From assembly GCF_025766255.1 (NCBI RefSeq), contig NW_026516700.1, positions 248,001-312,000 on the forward strand: DNA of 64,000 nucleotides, given 5' to 3'. The translations under genes and the position numbers were made by a program. The stretch comes from Zychaea mexicana. Lineage: Eukaryota; Mucoromycota; Mucoromycetes; Mucorales; Lichtheimiaceae. A model generated the notes under the pieces. That model was not told where the DNA came from, ran no database searches, and was given only the letters and a program-made list of their open reading frames with translations. This document shows, piece after piece, positions 48,162 to 57,318 of the stretch. How positions within the stretch are numbered: the stretch's first letter is position 1; every line of letters starts with the position of its first letter.

Positions 48162-48384
48162 CAGGATTTTTCCTAATGATTGGCGGGGCTTTTTTTCCCA
48201 TCATGGCGGGCCTTTTTTTCATTTTGGCGTTGGGGGGTGTTTGTGATTGGCGGTGTGATTTTCGTGAATGGCAGGAGGAAAAAAATACAATGGCGGCCGA
48301 ATTACAGATTGATGGCAGAATAATAGATTCATAAAGGCGGCCGTAATTTCAGGTTGATGGCAGAATAGTAAATTCATACTGGCG
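48162..48384 (+). repeat. left terminal inverted repeat of the large transposon
   Basis: About 223 bp, nearly identical to the reverse complement of 55687-55910. Contains internally repeated units of the form TTGATGGCAGAATARTARATTCATA followed by GGCG (two units, at about 48309 and 48352) and several TGGCGG motifs, which are candidate transposase-binding sites. Confidence 0.92.
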
Positions 48385-48667
48385 CTGTAATTATAACACT
48401 GGCGGCATCATTTATAAAAAATGACATTAGATACTAAAGGAGGTTCCTCTCCATTAAATACATCACAAAAGTGGGAAGATGTATGAGACAGTATAATAGG
48501 ACTGGCAAGTTTCTACTAGATGATTAGCACATTGCCTTTATATATATCAACATAGATGCTTTGAGAACTAAGGGAAGAGCCGCAACAAAAGATATCGCAA
48601 ACGAAAGTTAATGGTTATGTGTATGTAAAAGGTTTTTTTACAATGCAAGAGTTACTTCACATCACAT

Positions 48668-48817
48668 CTACAAAAGCCGATCCTGCATAAGAGCCAATGC
48701 CCAGCGGACTTCATTGCAGCAATTGGCGTCCTTGGACTTCTGGACCTTTGAGTTCCATTCGAAATATGCTTTGACGATTTTATGTGTGGTCTCTACTGGC
48801 AGCTTGACTGGTCGTCG
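48668..48817 (-). CDS. possible exon of a further HTH-like protein (decayed or incomplete)
   Basis: Open minus-strand segment after a good acceptor (TTTAG|CGACGACC) encoding about 49 residues: RRPVKLPVETTHKIVKAYFE and CCNEVRWALALMQDRLL-stop. The RR-basic start followed by a helix ending KAYF parallels HTH protein b of the same element (VLKAYFYEG). No upstream exon could be fixed. Either a fourth cargo gene or a relic. Confidence 0.35.
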   Translation of the reverse strand, partial: RRPVKLPVETTHKIVKAYFEWNSKVQKSKDANCCNEVRWALALMQDRLL

Positions 48818-49087
48818 CTAAACTACATCCAGCAGCTCCTCTCATCTATTTCAGCTAGTAGCGAAATAAATCTTTGTCGAAGTATTTGCCATACTCGAGA
48901 TCTGTTTAATAGCACTCTATAGACAGAAGCTATAAACGAAAGAACCAATTCTTGTTGTTGCAGGTATGCTGCTTTAAATATTTTTAAAATATAAAACTAG
49001 CTCAATCTCACACATCTCACTCACACCCACACCCACACTCACATTACAATATATCCATCAAGTCAAATCAACCAAGTAATTATTTTT

Positions 49088-49599
49088 TTAATTTTTTGTA
49101 GATTTATTATTGCGTTCTTTGGAAACATATCTTCCAATAGTTGCAATAGGAATGCCAGTTTGACGATAGATTTGTCTAACTGACATTCCCTGCTGGAAGT
49201 GGAAGTGGAAGATCAGGTCGATCTCTTCCTGCGTGACCCGCTGGCGTGGTCTTCTTTTTGGTACTTGGTCTTGGACCACGCCTTGTACTTGGGCCACGTC
49301 TTCCACCTCAGTCTTCTCCTCCGGAAACCAGTCTTGGACCTCGGTCTTCTCATCTGCGTAAAGCCAGTCGACCTCGGTCTTGTCTTCAACCTGAACTGGT
49401 GAAGCTGATGAGCTAGATAGAAAACAGGTTTTTTTTCATATAAGTGTTCTATGCATATTTTTTAATCGTGTATTTTTATTATGTAGTCGAGCTTACTTAA
49501 ATCAACTTCAACCAGGTCAAGACTTGCAATCCAACTGTCGAAAGCATCGGCGAAGTCGCATTGAGTAGGTTCATCGTAAGGAATTGCGTTATGGAACAT
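49088..49599 (-). CDS. HTH protein a of the large transposon
   Basis: About 139 residues from two exons (49599-49497 and 49404-49088) that join in frame with canonical GTAAGC...CAG signals. The N-terminal half is acidic (MFHNAIPYDEPTQCDFADAF, later EVDWLYADEKTEVQDWFPEE). A basic hinge KRRPRQRV leads to a homeodomain-like helix-turn-helix: TQEEIDLIFHFHFQQG, then MSVRQIYRQTGIPIATIGRY. The IP-x-x-T turn recurs in the transposase and in proteins b (as MP-x-x-T) and d. I infer a DNA-binding regulator derived from the transposase N-terminal domain. No catalytic domain is present. It lies divergent to the transposase, near the left end of the element. Confidence 0.68.
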
Positions 49600-49897
49600 G
49601 TTGGAAAAATATGCTTAACCCAGTAACTAGATCCCATCTTTTAAATAGGCGCTCACCATCGTTGGTTTCACCTGAAGTGTCGTTGCACACAAGTGTCGTT
49701 TACACGAGTGTCGTTTACACAAATGTTCCACATGAATTTTATTTTTTATGGAGGAAGGTCCCTAAGTGAAATTTTATAGACTCTGCAGTCACGCGTGTCC
49801 CACATCAACAGAGGCGTGCTGCGCGCGAAACTGTGTGCTAGGTCGATCAGTGTCTTCTACAGGTATGGCTCATTCCACACGAAGTTTCGAATATAGA

Positions 49898-50241
49898 CTA
49901 TAGTGAATCGCTATTGATAATATTTATTCGTTCTATATTATATATTTTTCTGTATTCTTTGGCCCATCGCTCCATAGTTGAGCGTGGAATCTCAGTTCTA
50001 TTGTACCCTTTTCTTTCGATGGCACATAGTCTTACTGCTTCCTGGATCCTCTCACTCTCCTTGTACCATTTAGCCTTTTTTGCTTTTAGGCCCGCAAATT
50101 GTTCTTCTAGTTCTTGTATTACTTGCAGAAGCTCTAGGGTTTTTAAAATAATAGAGGTCTCGGCTGATGGCTCGTATTCTTTTCCCAGTTGCTTTGCATC
50201 ATAGATTTTGATAGGGTGCGCGAATTTTTACGTACTTCCAT
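49898..50241 (-). CDS. HTH protein d of the large transposon
   Basis: Coding-like frame open from 50215 to the stop at 49898. It contains a predicted coiled coil (LKTLELLQVIQELEEQFAGL) and then a helix-turn-helix-like C-terminus (ERIQEAVRLCAIERKGYNR, then EIPRSTMERWAKEYRK), with the IP-x-x-T signature shared by the other HTH genes of this element. There is no in-frame ATG. I propose a tiny first exon ATGGAA (50241-50236) spliced through a 44-bp intron (GTACGT...AAAG) to 50191, giving about 99 residues. The proposed donor lies within a TACGTAAAA motif. The start is uncertain, but the frame composition strongly suggests a protein. Confidence 0.5.
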
Positions 50242-51290
50242 TTTCGGCGATTGCAGGTAAAGCAGTCGCTCTGGCAGGAAAACCGGTCTCTTTTTTCTGA
50301 GCGCGTTCCTTGACTACTTACACTCACTAGTCATACAATCATACTAACACCAATTTTTACGTACATCAACCTTAACGTACCTTTAAAACATAGTGTGGGC
50401 TTTCTTGCCCTTCCGTGAAATTTGATTATATATACAAAATCTTCAAAGTAATAACAACAACATGTATGGTCCTTTTAGCGCTCAAGGTACTTAAAAATCA
50501 TATACAGCAGGTACGTAAAATCGGAAGTATGTAACTCCAAAATGAGAAGTACGTAAAATTTTATAGGTTAAATATACAGCGCGAGAACTGATTTACTGTA
50601 AGGTGCGGACAGGGACAAGACAAGACAAGGACAGAAACACCGGACGAGAATGTGCTAGGTGCTTTCGGCAAGAACAGGACAAGACAAGAAGGAAGCCAGA
50701 AGGTAGGGAACCAGATACTGAGGGAAGAAACAAGAACAAGGTATAGGGAGGAAACAAGATAACTGACTGATGTTTTATCGTTCAAAGACTATGATATATA
50801 TATATATGTCTTTACTATAGAATTCAATGATGTGAATAAACGGAAAGATTGGTATTAAGGTCGATAATTCGGATGATGATGATAGATGGGGATTTAATAT
50901 GTCATCAACGAGGTTGAGGATGATCACTTACTAGAAGTCGAAGAATGTTTATAACATTTATGTACTTCGGTGGCCAAGTACGTAAATTTTTGCATAAAAA
51001 GTAAGGTGAAGTACGTAAAAATTCACAGTAGCCATTGTAGCTGCAACGGTTATACAGAGTCAAAGTAGGCTACATCAATGGTAGCTATTTGTATGATCTA
51101 CTCAAACGAGGCACAAAAAAGACAAGAAGTACGTAAAATTCCTAATAGGAAGTACGTAAAATTTTATAGTACGAATATACAGCATCAGAACCGATATACG
51201 TATTTGAGTGGCTAAGTACGTAAAATCTTGGAGGCTAAGTACGTAAAAATCCAAAAAAGGAAGGTGAAGTACGTAAAAATTTACAGTACC
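50225..51290. repeat. interspersed TACGTAAAA motif array
   Basis: At least ten copies of a motif close to AAGTACGTAAAAWT. Those at about 50225 and 50355 are in the TTTTACGTAC orientation; those at about 50512, 50549, 50976, 51010, 51129, 51150, 51216, 51239 and 51270 are in the GTACGTAAAA orientation. Several are preceded by GTGA or CTA and spaced tens of bases apart. The core TACGTA is palindromic. They are probably clustered protein-binding sites; this is inference. Confidence 0.7.
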
Positions 51291-51444
51291 CATTTTGATA
51301 AATTCCTCTATTCAAAAAAAATTAGCATAATGGTATTGTAAGCAATTAAAATGGATGTATGAACATACCAATAAGAGGGTCTTCGCCATCATTGACGTTG
51401 ACAAATTCGCGTATTTCTTCGTGAGTGAGGGATATATTGCTCAT
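51102..51444 (-). other. possible two-exon ORF f reading through the motif array
   Basis: A coding-like start MSNISLTHEEIREFVNVNDG (51444-51369) ends in a donor G|GTATGT. After an acceptor near 51309 (AATAG|AGGAATTT) the frame stays open to 51102, where the TACGTA motifs are translated as NFYVL, DFYVL, DFTYL and KFYVL repeats. Either exon 1 belongs to another product and the rest is chance, or the array encodes a short hydrophobic repeat peptide. Weak. Confidence 0.25.
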
Positions 51445-52084
51445 TGTGAAAAATAATGTTCATAAAGTACAATATCAAGTGATTGAATTACTACGTATTT
51501 AAACTATGCAGATCTAACGCTCAAGGTGCGTAGAGCACCTAAAAGAGATAAAGCAAATGTCTACTTCGCGGATCTTACGCTCAAGGTGCACGGAACACCT
51601 AAAAAGAGCAAAAGTCCACTATGTAGATCTAACGTAAGTTGTATGGAACACCTGCTTTCCACTCTGTTCGCGCCCTCCGCCCACCCCCAAGCTACCGACG
51701 TAGGTTGACTTCATCCACTGTACAAGCTGATTCAATCCTTTGTCCAAATTTGATGGAACATCAAAATAAAATAAAAGACAGAAGGCCAGCATCTACTAGA
51801 TATAAAGTGGAATTGTATAGAACACTTGCTTTTAAAAAAATTAGCTCACCTGCTGCCTCTACCTTGCCATGAGGGCATGTCTAAGTTAGAGTAGCATAGA
51901 ATACTTCCAAAAAAAAAAAATACAAAGTACGAAGTTGTATAGAATACTTGATTATTGTAAAAGTCCACCATGAAGGTCTAAATTTAGGGTTGTATCAAAC
52001 ACTTATTGAAAAGAAAGATGTAATGATAGTTTATATGAGTAGTACCAAGTAGGACCAGTATGACGAGTTGATTTCTTTAAGCAG

Positions 52085-52545
52085 GTGCTCTGTACAACAT
52101 AAGCGGTAGATCTTATACGTAGTGGACTTACTGGGTGTTCCATGCGAAAAGCCAACCCATACTAAGACAGAGTCCGTCCCACAGCAGGATAGAGCAGGTG
52201 TCCCATACAATGTAAGCGATAGACCTTATTGCGGACTCACTGCTGGGTGTTCCATGCAAAAAGCCAACCCATACTAAGACAGAGTCCGTCCCACAGCAGG
52301 ATAGAGCAGGTGTCCCATACAATGTAAGCGATAGACCTTATAGCGGACTCACTGCTGGGTGTTCCATGCAAAAAGCCAACCCATACTAAGACAGAGTCCG
52401 TCCCACAGCAGGATAGAGCAGGTGTCCCATACAATGTAAGCGATAGATCTTATAGCGGACTCAATGCTGGGTGTTCCATGCGAAAAGCCAACCCATATCA
52501 AGACAGAGTCTGTCCGCAGCGGGATAGAGCCAGGTACGATGAGAT
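52085..52545. repeat. 112-bp tandem repeat, about four copies
   Basis: Anchor CTGGGTGTTCCATG occurs at 52131, 52243, 52355 and 52467, an exact 112-bp period. Each unit contains two different GTGTTCC/GTGTCCC motifs and the block GACAGAGTCYGTCC, itself a near palindrome. The copies are nearly identical, so the array is recent. Confidence 0.92.
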
Positions 52546-52950
52546 GCTTTTTTGGGCAGGTGTTCCATGCAAACCTGACTTAAAACACCTTCTTCTTTGC
52601 CCTAAGCAACTGTTCCATGCAACTTTAACTTTAGATCGTTGTCATAGATTTTTGCTTTGTGAATTTTCAATCTTAGATCGTTGTCATGGACTTTTGCTTT
52701 GTGAAATTTCAATCAAGTCCTCCGTACAACCTTGCATTAGACATCTGAGTGATGAGCTTTTACTCTAAGCAAGTGTTCCATACGACTTTGCTTTTATCCG
52801 GTATTTGTTGAGTAATTGTTCCATAAAACCTTACATTATGCATCATCTTAGTGAACTTTTATTTAGCATTTTTTGAGCAAGTGTTCTGTCTGAAAAGTAT
52901 TTAAGCAGTGAGCTATAGGTGAATTGATTGTTTATCGCTCCCAACATAAA

Positions 52951-53376
52951 ATGTCTGAATTAATCGAATACGAAGATATTGTCATGGAAGAAAACATCTA
53001 CAACGATGCACTGCCATTTGCCGAGTTCGAAGAAGACACTCCATCACCATCATCATCATCATTGTCGCCACCACCATCATCATCATCATTGTCGCCACCA
53101 TCATCCGAGCGAAGAAGAAGGGCACCCCGCAAATACACCCAAGAAGATGTTGTGGCGGTTCTCAAAGCCTATTTCTACGAAGGACGTAGTGCTGAAGAAG
53201 CTGGCGCGACCGTCGGGATGCCGAAGTCAACGGCAGCAAAGTTGATTCGCACTTACCGACCACGGATGCCAGCTCCACCCCCAAGGCCCCGCCATCGTGC
53301 CCGTCCAGCACAAGCGCAGCCAAGTATAATTACGAAAATTAGTGAGGATGTTCTGGCATCTGCTTTGCAACAATAG
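52951..53376 (+). CDS. HTH protein b of the large transposon
   Basis: Single exon, 141 residues from the ATG at 52951 (nine codons inside a longer open frame; chosen for its AAAATGTC context). Acidic N-terminus (IEYEDIVMEENIYNDALPF), a Ser/Pro low-complexity linker encoded by CATCATCATCA repeats, a basic stretch ERRRRAPRKY, then a helix-turn-helix TQEDVVAVLKAYFYEGRSAE with EEAGATVGMPKSTAAKLIRTY, followed by a Pro/Arg-rich tail. The order acidic - basic - HTH matches protein a, and the HTH matches the transposase N-terminus. It probably binds DNA, perhaps the motif arrays around it. No catalytic domain. Confidence 0.72.
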   Translation: MSELIEYEDIVMEENIYNDALPFAEFEEDTPSPSSSSLSPPPSSSSLSPPSSERRRRAPRKYTQEDVVAVLKAYFYEGRSAEEAGATVGMPKSTAAKLIRTYRPRMPAPPPRPRHRARPAQAQPSIITKISEDVLASALQQ

Positions 53377-53703
53377 TTTTTTTTAATAAATTTTTTTTCT
53401 TGTTGCTGGTTTAATTCAAATGACTTGTTTATTTAATAATGATATAATATTTCTTGTAACATGGTTGGGTATTGGTAAACGGGAAGGAGTATTGTTGGAT
53501 GATGGATAAACGACATTTGGATGTCCGTGCGTTATTGACATTCCTTTCTACATTTTACTATGCAGATAATTGCTCAGATTAGAGAACAACTGGTAACATC
53601 TTCTTTTCTATAGGCTTATCCACAATTATTTTCCTAAACTTTCATATCCCCTCCAGCAACACATACATGAGAATAAATCGCAACTGATCAGCAGAATAAA
53701 AAA

Positions 53704-53836
53704 GATTGAGGTGTTCCGTGTAACATAACTTGCACATTACGCAGAAAAAGATTGAGGTGTTCCGTGTAACCTAACTTGCACATTACGCAGAAAAAGATTG
53801 AGGTGTTCCATGTAACCTAACTTGCACATTATGCAA
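53704..53836. repeat. 46-bp tandem repeat upstream of the transposase gene
   Basis: Three units starting at 53704, 53750 and 53796, each beginning GATTGAGGTGTTCC and containing ACTTGCACATTAYGC. They lie about 110 bp upstream of the transposase start codon, in the probable promoter. Confidence 0.92.
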
Positions 53837-53946
53837 AAACTTGATGATGGATGCATAGGGATAAAATGTATATATAAAGCCAACGTAGTTTATCCACTAA
53901 AACTCATCCTCACATTTTCATTTGATTTTTCTAGTTACCTATTATC

Positions 53947-55516
53947 ATGCTACCTATTAAAAGTTTACTACTACCTTACACTACCGATGTTGATGTGTAC
54001 GAAGACGAGATGGAAGTCGATGATATATATCAAATTGTATCCAACGAGTGCAGTGATTTTACCGGTGGTGTGCAATCCCTCGTATCAATGACCAAGATAA
54101 AAAATACGTTGCAGGTACTATTTTTTTTTGTTATTAACTACTCGTCGATAACTTTATGATATTTAATGGGTATTTCAAACTTTTACTAACTAAAAATTGA
54201 TAATTCAGCAGAGAACTTCTACTTCCAAGGTAACAGATACTCCAGCGTCTACTTCGACTGTTACCGCAGCCACTCAAGATCGAACAGAACCAGCGAAAAA
54301 AGGAAGAGGAAGGCCTCGCAAAAATCCTCAACAAGAAACCATTGTTCCAAAAAGTATGCTACCCAATATTATTAAACCTTACCAAGACCATTAAACTTCC
54401 AGTTGTGTTTGATATCTAACATAACAATTCTAATATTTTTTAGGGGCTCATCGAGTGTATCGAGATCCAGAGATTATTCAACTGATCGACAGGATTCAAA
54501 ACGTCACCTTAAACGCTGCAGAGGCTGGGCGCGACCTTTTGATCCCGGAACGAACTGCACAACGATACTGGAAACGATTTGTTGAAGGCGAACCATACCT
54601 ACCAAGTACGATGGGCAAATCACCTGGTCCTCCACCAACCTTGGCACCCGAACACACGGCATTTCTCCAGGCGTATTACGATACCAAGTCAGATGCGACC
54701 CTAAAAGAAGCACAACAATCGCTTGTTGATCGATTCGGCATCAGCATCACCCAAAGTGGCCTCCAAAAGCACCTTGTCAACAAATGCGGGCTTACCTTGA
54801 AGAAGTTGGAACGGATCTCCGAGTACCGCAACTCCGATGAAACGATCGCTTCCCGGATCAACTGGGCATACGCATTTGAAGCCAGTGGCATTGATTACTA
54901 CAAATGCGTCTTTATTGATGAGGCTGGCTTCAACATGCACATCAAGCGTAACTTTGGTCGATCAAGACGAGGTGAGCCCGCCAAGGCCTTGGTTTCTAAG
55001 TCGCGTGGGGTGAATATTACGATCTTGGGTGCCATCACTGGTGAAGGTGTAGTCAACTTGAGTCTCCGGAGACCTCAAGTGGTTGTCGCTTCCAAGAAAC
55101 GCAAGACGCATGACGGTGAAGAAAAGGTGGTGGGCAAAATCGGCACTCGGGCGGAGCATTTTATCGAATTTTTGGAAGTGATGATGAAGGTGCTCACTGA
55201 AAATGGTATGGGTGGAAGGACCTTGGTATTGGATAATGCCGCTATCCACAAGACTGATGAAGTTCGGGATGCCATTGACAAGCAAGGATTCGAGATCCTC
55301 TTTCTCCCGCCCTACAGCCCATTCCTCAATCCAATTGAGGAATTTTGGTCAAAGCTCAAGGCAGGTGTCAAACGCCATTTACTGACCACAGACGACACCT
55401 TGCTACCGCGCATCATCAACTCCGCCCATGAAGTCACCGCCCAAGATTGCCAAGGATGGATTCGCCATTCCCTTACGTTTGTGCCTAGGTGTATAGAAGG
55501 AGAGAAAATGCTGTAG
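53947..55516 (+). CDS. DD34E transposase (Tc1/mariner-IS630 superfamily)
   Basis: Three exons, 53947-54114, 54209-54353 and 54444-55516, give 461 residues in one frame. The N-terminus is acidic (VYEDEMEVDDIYQIVSNE), then an AT-hook (KKGRGRPRKNP), then a helix-turn-helix (EIIQLIDRIQNVTLNAAEAG, DLLIPERTAQRYWKRF) and a second helical domain. The RNase-H-type catalytic core carries VFIDEAGFN (first Asp), TLVLDNAAIHK (second Asp) and NPIEEFWSKLK, 34 residues lying between the second Asp and the Glu, hence DD34E. PPYSPFLNPIE is the classic DDE_3 motif. All catalytic residues are present and the frame is intact. It is the only catalytic protein in the element. Confidence 0.92.
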
Positions 55517-55686
55517 TTTTTTTTTCATATTTTATATGTTTTTTTTTACTGCCCTTCGATATTTTTTCCTTTTACTTTTTTTTTCATATTTATATATGAT
55601 TTTTTTAATAAATTATAGAGTTGTCGAAAATCATTAACTGTCATGCTGAGAAAAAGAAGGCAAAACGATTACAGTAATTACCCAAC

Positions 55687-55910
55687 CGCCATTATGAATT
55701 TACTATTCTGCCATCAACCTGAAATTACGGCCGCCTTTATGAATTTATTATTCTGCCATCAATCTGTAATTCGGCCGCCATTGTATTTTTTTCCTCCTGC
55801 CATTCACGAAAATCACACCGCCAATCACAAACACCCCCCAACGCCAAAATGAAAAAAAAAGGCCCGCCATGATGGGAAAAAAGCCCCGCCAATCATTAGG
55901 AAAAATCCTG
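55687..55910 (-). repeat. right terminal inverted repeat of the large transposon
   Basis: About 224 bp, the near-perfect inverse of 48162-48384; differences are mostly homopolymer lengths (poly-A/T tracts) and a few substitutions. Ends AAAAATCCTG next to the flanking TA. Confidence 0.92.
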
Positions 55911-55912
55911 TA

Positions 55913-56470
55913 CTCCAAAGAAGTAGTTGGTGCCATCGACGGCGCCCATATCCGAGCATCAGTTCCGGTGGTACATCCAAAGTATTTCGTAATCGCAAGA
56001 ACGATTTGAATCAGAACTGCTTTATTACATGGAGCCTAAATCTGGAGTCCCAACATGTCTTGGCAGGTTGGGGAGGTTCTGCGCATGATGATACTTGATA
56101 CATAACAAGCGTTCGATACAGACTTTATCGTTCCAATAAGGAAAGTACTCTCCTGCTGATGTCGGATTTTGGCTCTTTCTGGTTCGTTTCTAAATCAAAA
56201 TTGCGGTGTGCGAGATCATCTGCGTGAGTCGGCAAAGTCGAAGACTAACGGTAGGCTGATGTATTTGGTATCTGTTGAGTCTAAAGTTCATACTTTATAA
56301 ACTTGCTAAGCTTATAAGAAATGACGCGTATACTCTATTCATAGCCCCCGTAACAAAAGATAACTCTTCAACTTGCGTCACGCTCATTTGCGAAACGCCA
56401 TTGAGCGAGACTTTGGCTTTCTGACGAACGGGTTCGGCATCCTGGACGGTGACGTGTTGGGCTCAGTATA
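55913..56470 (+). pseudogene. PIF/Harbinger (HARBI1-like) transposase relic, right part
   Basis: Continues the frame interrupted at 48161. SKEVVGAIDGAHIRASVP holds the first catalytic Asp of DDE_Tnp_4. After a frame change come FRNRKNDLNQNCFITW and SQHVLAGWGGSAHDD. Fragments matching GVRDHLRE follow, and near 56365 LFNLRHAHLRNAIERDFG carries the terminal Glu region. Frame changes and stops show it was already decayed or has decayed since the insertion. Together with 47932-48161 it spans most of a Harbinger transposase. Confidence 0.75.
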
Positions 56471-56912
56471 GAAGCGCATTTATTGATGGTAAAAGCAAGT
56501 TCCCAACGGAACAGAACTGATTGGGATAGCAAAAAAAGCTCATTATTGACGCCCGCGGAGACTCCTGGGATGGATCGACAACAGTAAGGGGTGTGCGATG
56601 AAGCGTCCTCGATTGTTTTCATTAGAGGTAAACATGTACAAACAATCAAGGATGTAGGTGCGGGTGATGATTCATACATGGATGAATTATGTGAGGAACC
56701 AGAAGAAAGCACAAAACGCTCGTTTGATGACTAGATAATGATCACGAGCTCGGGTTCAGACAAGGGCCCGTTCGTTTTTGCGCGCAAGGCCATGAATTGA
56801 ACACCAGCGGGTAAATTTTAATATAAAAGGAGAGCGCCTTCAACAAGAACTGGGTTGCATATTATCTCTTGTTCCTGTACTTTAAACTTGCACACCACAC
56901 ATACAATCCACA
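56471..56912. other. region between the Harbinger relic and ATX1
   Basis: No gene recognised. A short coding-like end (YMDELCEEPEESTKRSFDD-stop, about 56675-56733) may be a further fragment of the Harbinger element. The right end contains the ATX1 promoter. Confidence 0.4.
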
Positions 56913-57318
56913 ATGAATGTAAGTTCATCTGTTTAGAGTTTGCAACTGATTACGCTCAAAGACTCGATCTAACGCGTGCCGTTCGTAGGAGTATATGTTC
57001 AGCGTTGAAATGTCCTGCTCCGGCTGCTCCAATGCCGTTAATCGTGCACTGTTACGCCTCGAAGGTACAACTTGAGAAAAGACGCTTAGGACTGTGGAAG
57101 GGGAGGGTATATGCTTGTATAAAGAACGGTCTACATGCGTGCCTGTAGAATTGAGAATAATGATAAACTGATACACATAACGTATCAATTCAGGCGTCGA
57201 GGAAGAAAACATTGATATCAATCTTGATAAGCAAACCGTGTATGTCAAGACCGACTTACCGCGCGAAAAGGTGCTAGAAACGATTAAAAAGACGGGCAAG
57301 ACTGTCAAGGATGAATAA
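56913..57318 (+). CDS. ATX1: copper metallochaperone Atx1
   Basis: Small cytosolic HMA-domain protein that delivers Cu(I) to the secretory-pathway copper ATPase (Ccc2). Three exons assembled by eye: a 6-bp coding first exon ATGAAT (56913-56918), 56989-57064 and 57194-57318. The product is about 68 residues: MNEYMFSVEMSCSGCSNAV, with the copper-binding M-x-C-x-x-C motif MSCSGC, then NRALLRLEGVEEENIDINL, KQTVYVKTDLPREK and IKKTGKTVKDE. The loop KKTGK is typical of Atx1. The tiny first exon hides the gene from simple ORF scans. It is convergent with the Opy2-like gene. Confidence 0.87.

Larger units (their letters stand above)
51530..53840. repeat. interspersed GTGTTCCAT motif array
   Basis: A motif close to GTGTTCCATGCAA recurs throughout this non-coding stretch: as its complement (GGAACACCT and derivatives such as TAGAACACTTG) from about 51530 to 52000, then in the forward orientation (GTGTTCCATGC, GTGTCCCATACAA, GTGTTCCATACG, GTGTTCCGTGTAAC) from about 52085 to 53830. 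HTH gene b lies within it. The change of orientation near 52.05 kb gives the array a two-armed layout like the TACGTA array. Confidence 0.65.
48162..55910. mobile_element. 7.75-kb Tc1/mariner-IS630-type transposon with regulatory cargo, inserted at TA
   Basis: Bounded by near-identical terminal inverted repeats of about 223 bp that start CAGGATTTTTCCTAATG, each flanked externally by TA (48160-48161 and 55911-55912), the mariner-type target duplication. Inside, from the left: a possible HTH exon (48668-48817, -), HTH protein a (49088-49599, -), HTH protein d (49898-50241, -), an array of TACGTAAAA motifs (50225-51290), a possible exon f (51369-51444, -), an array of GTGTTCCAT motifs with 112-bp repeats (51530-53840), HTH protein b (52951-53376, +) and the DD34E transposase (53947-55516, +). 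Normal Tc1/mariner elements are 1.3-2.5 kb with one gene, so this one is exceptionally large. All major parts are intact, so it may be young or active. Confidence 0.85.

Noticed and set aside
52128..52434. Overlapping 64-65-codon minus-strand ORFs (MYGTPALSCCGTDSVL)
   Set aside because: They arise from the 112-bp tandem repeat, whose length is not a multiple of three, so the frame changes between units.
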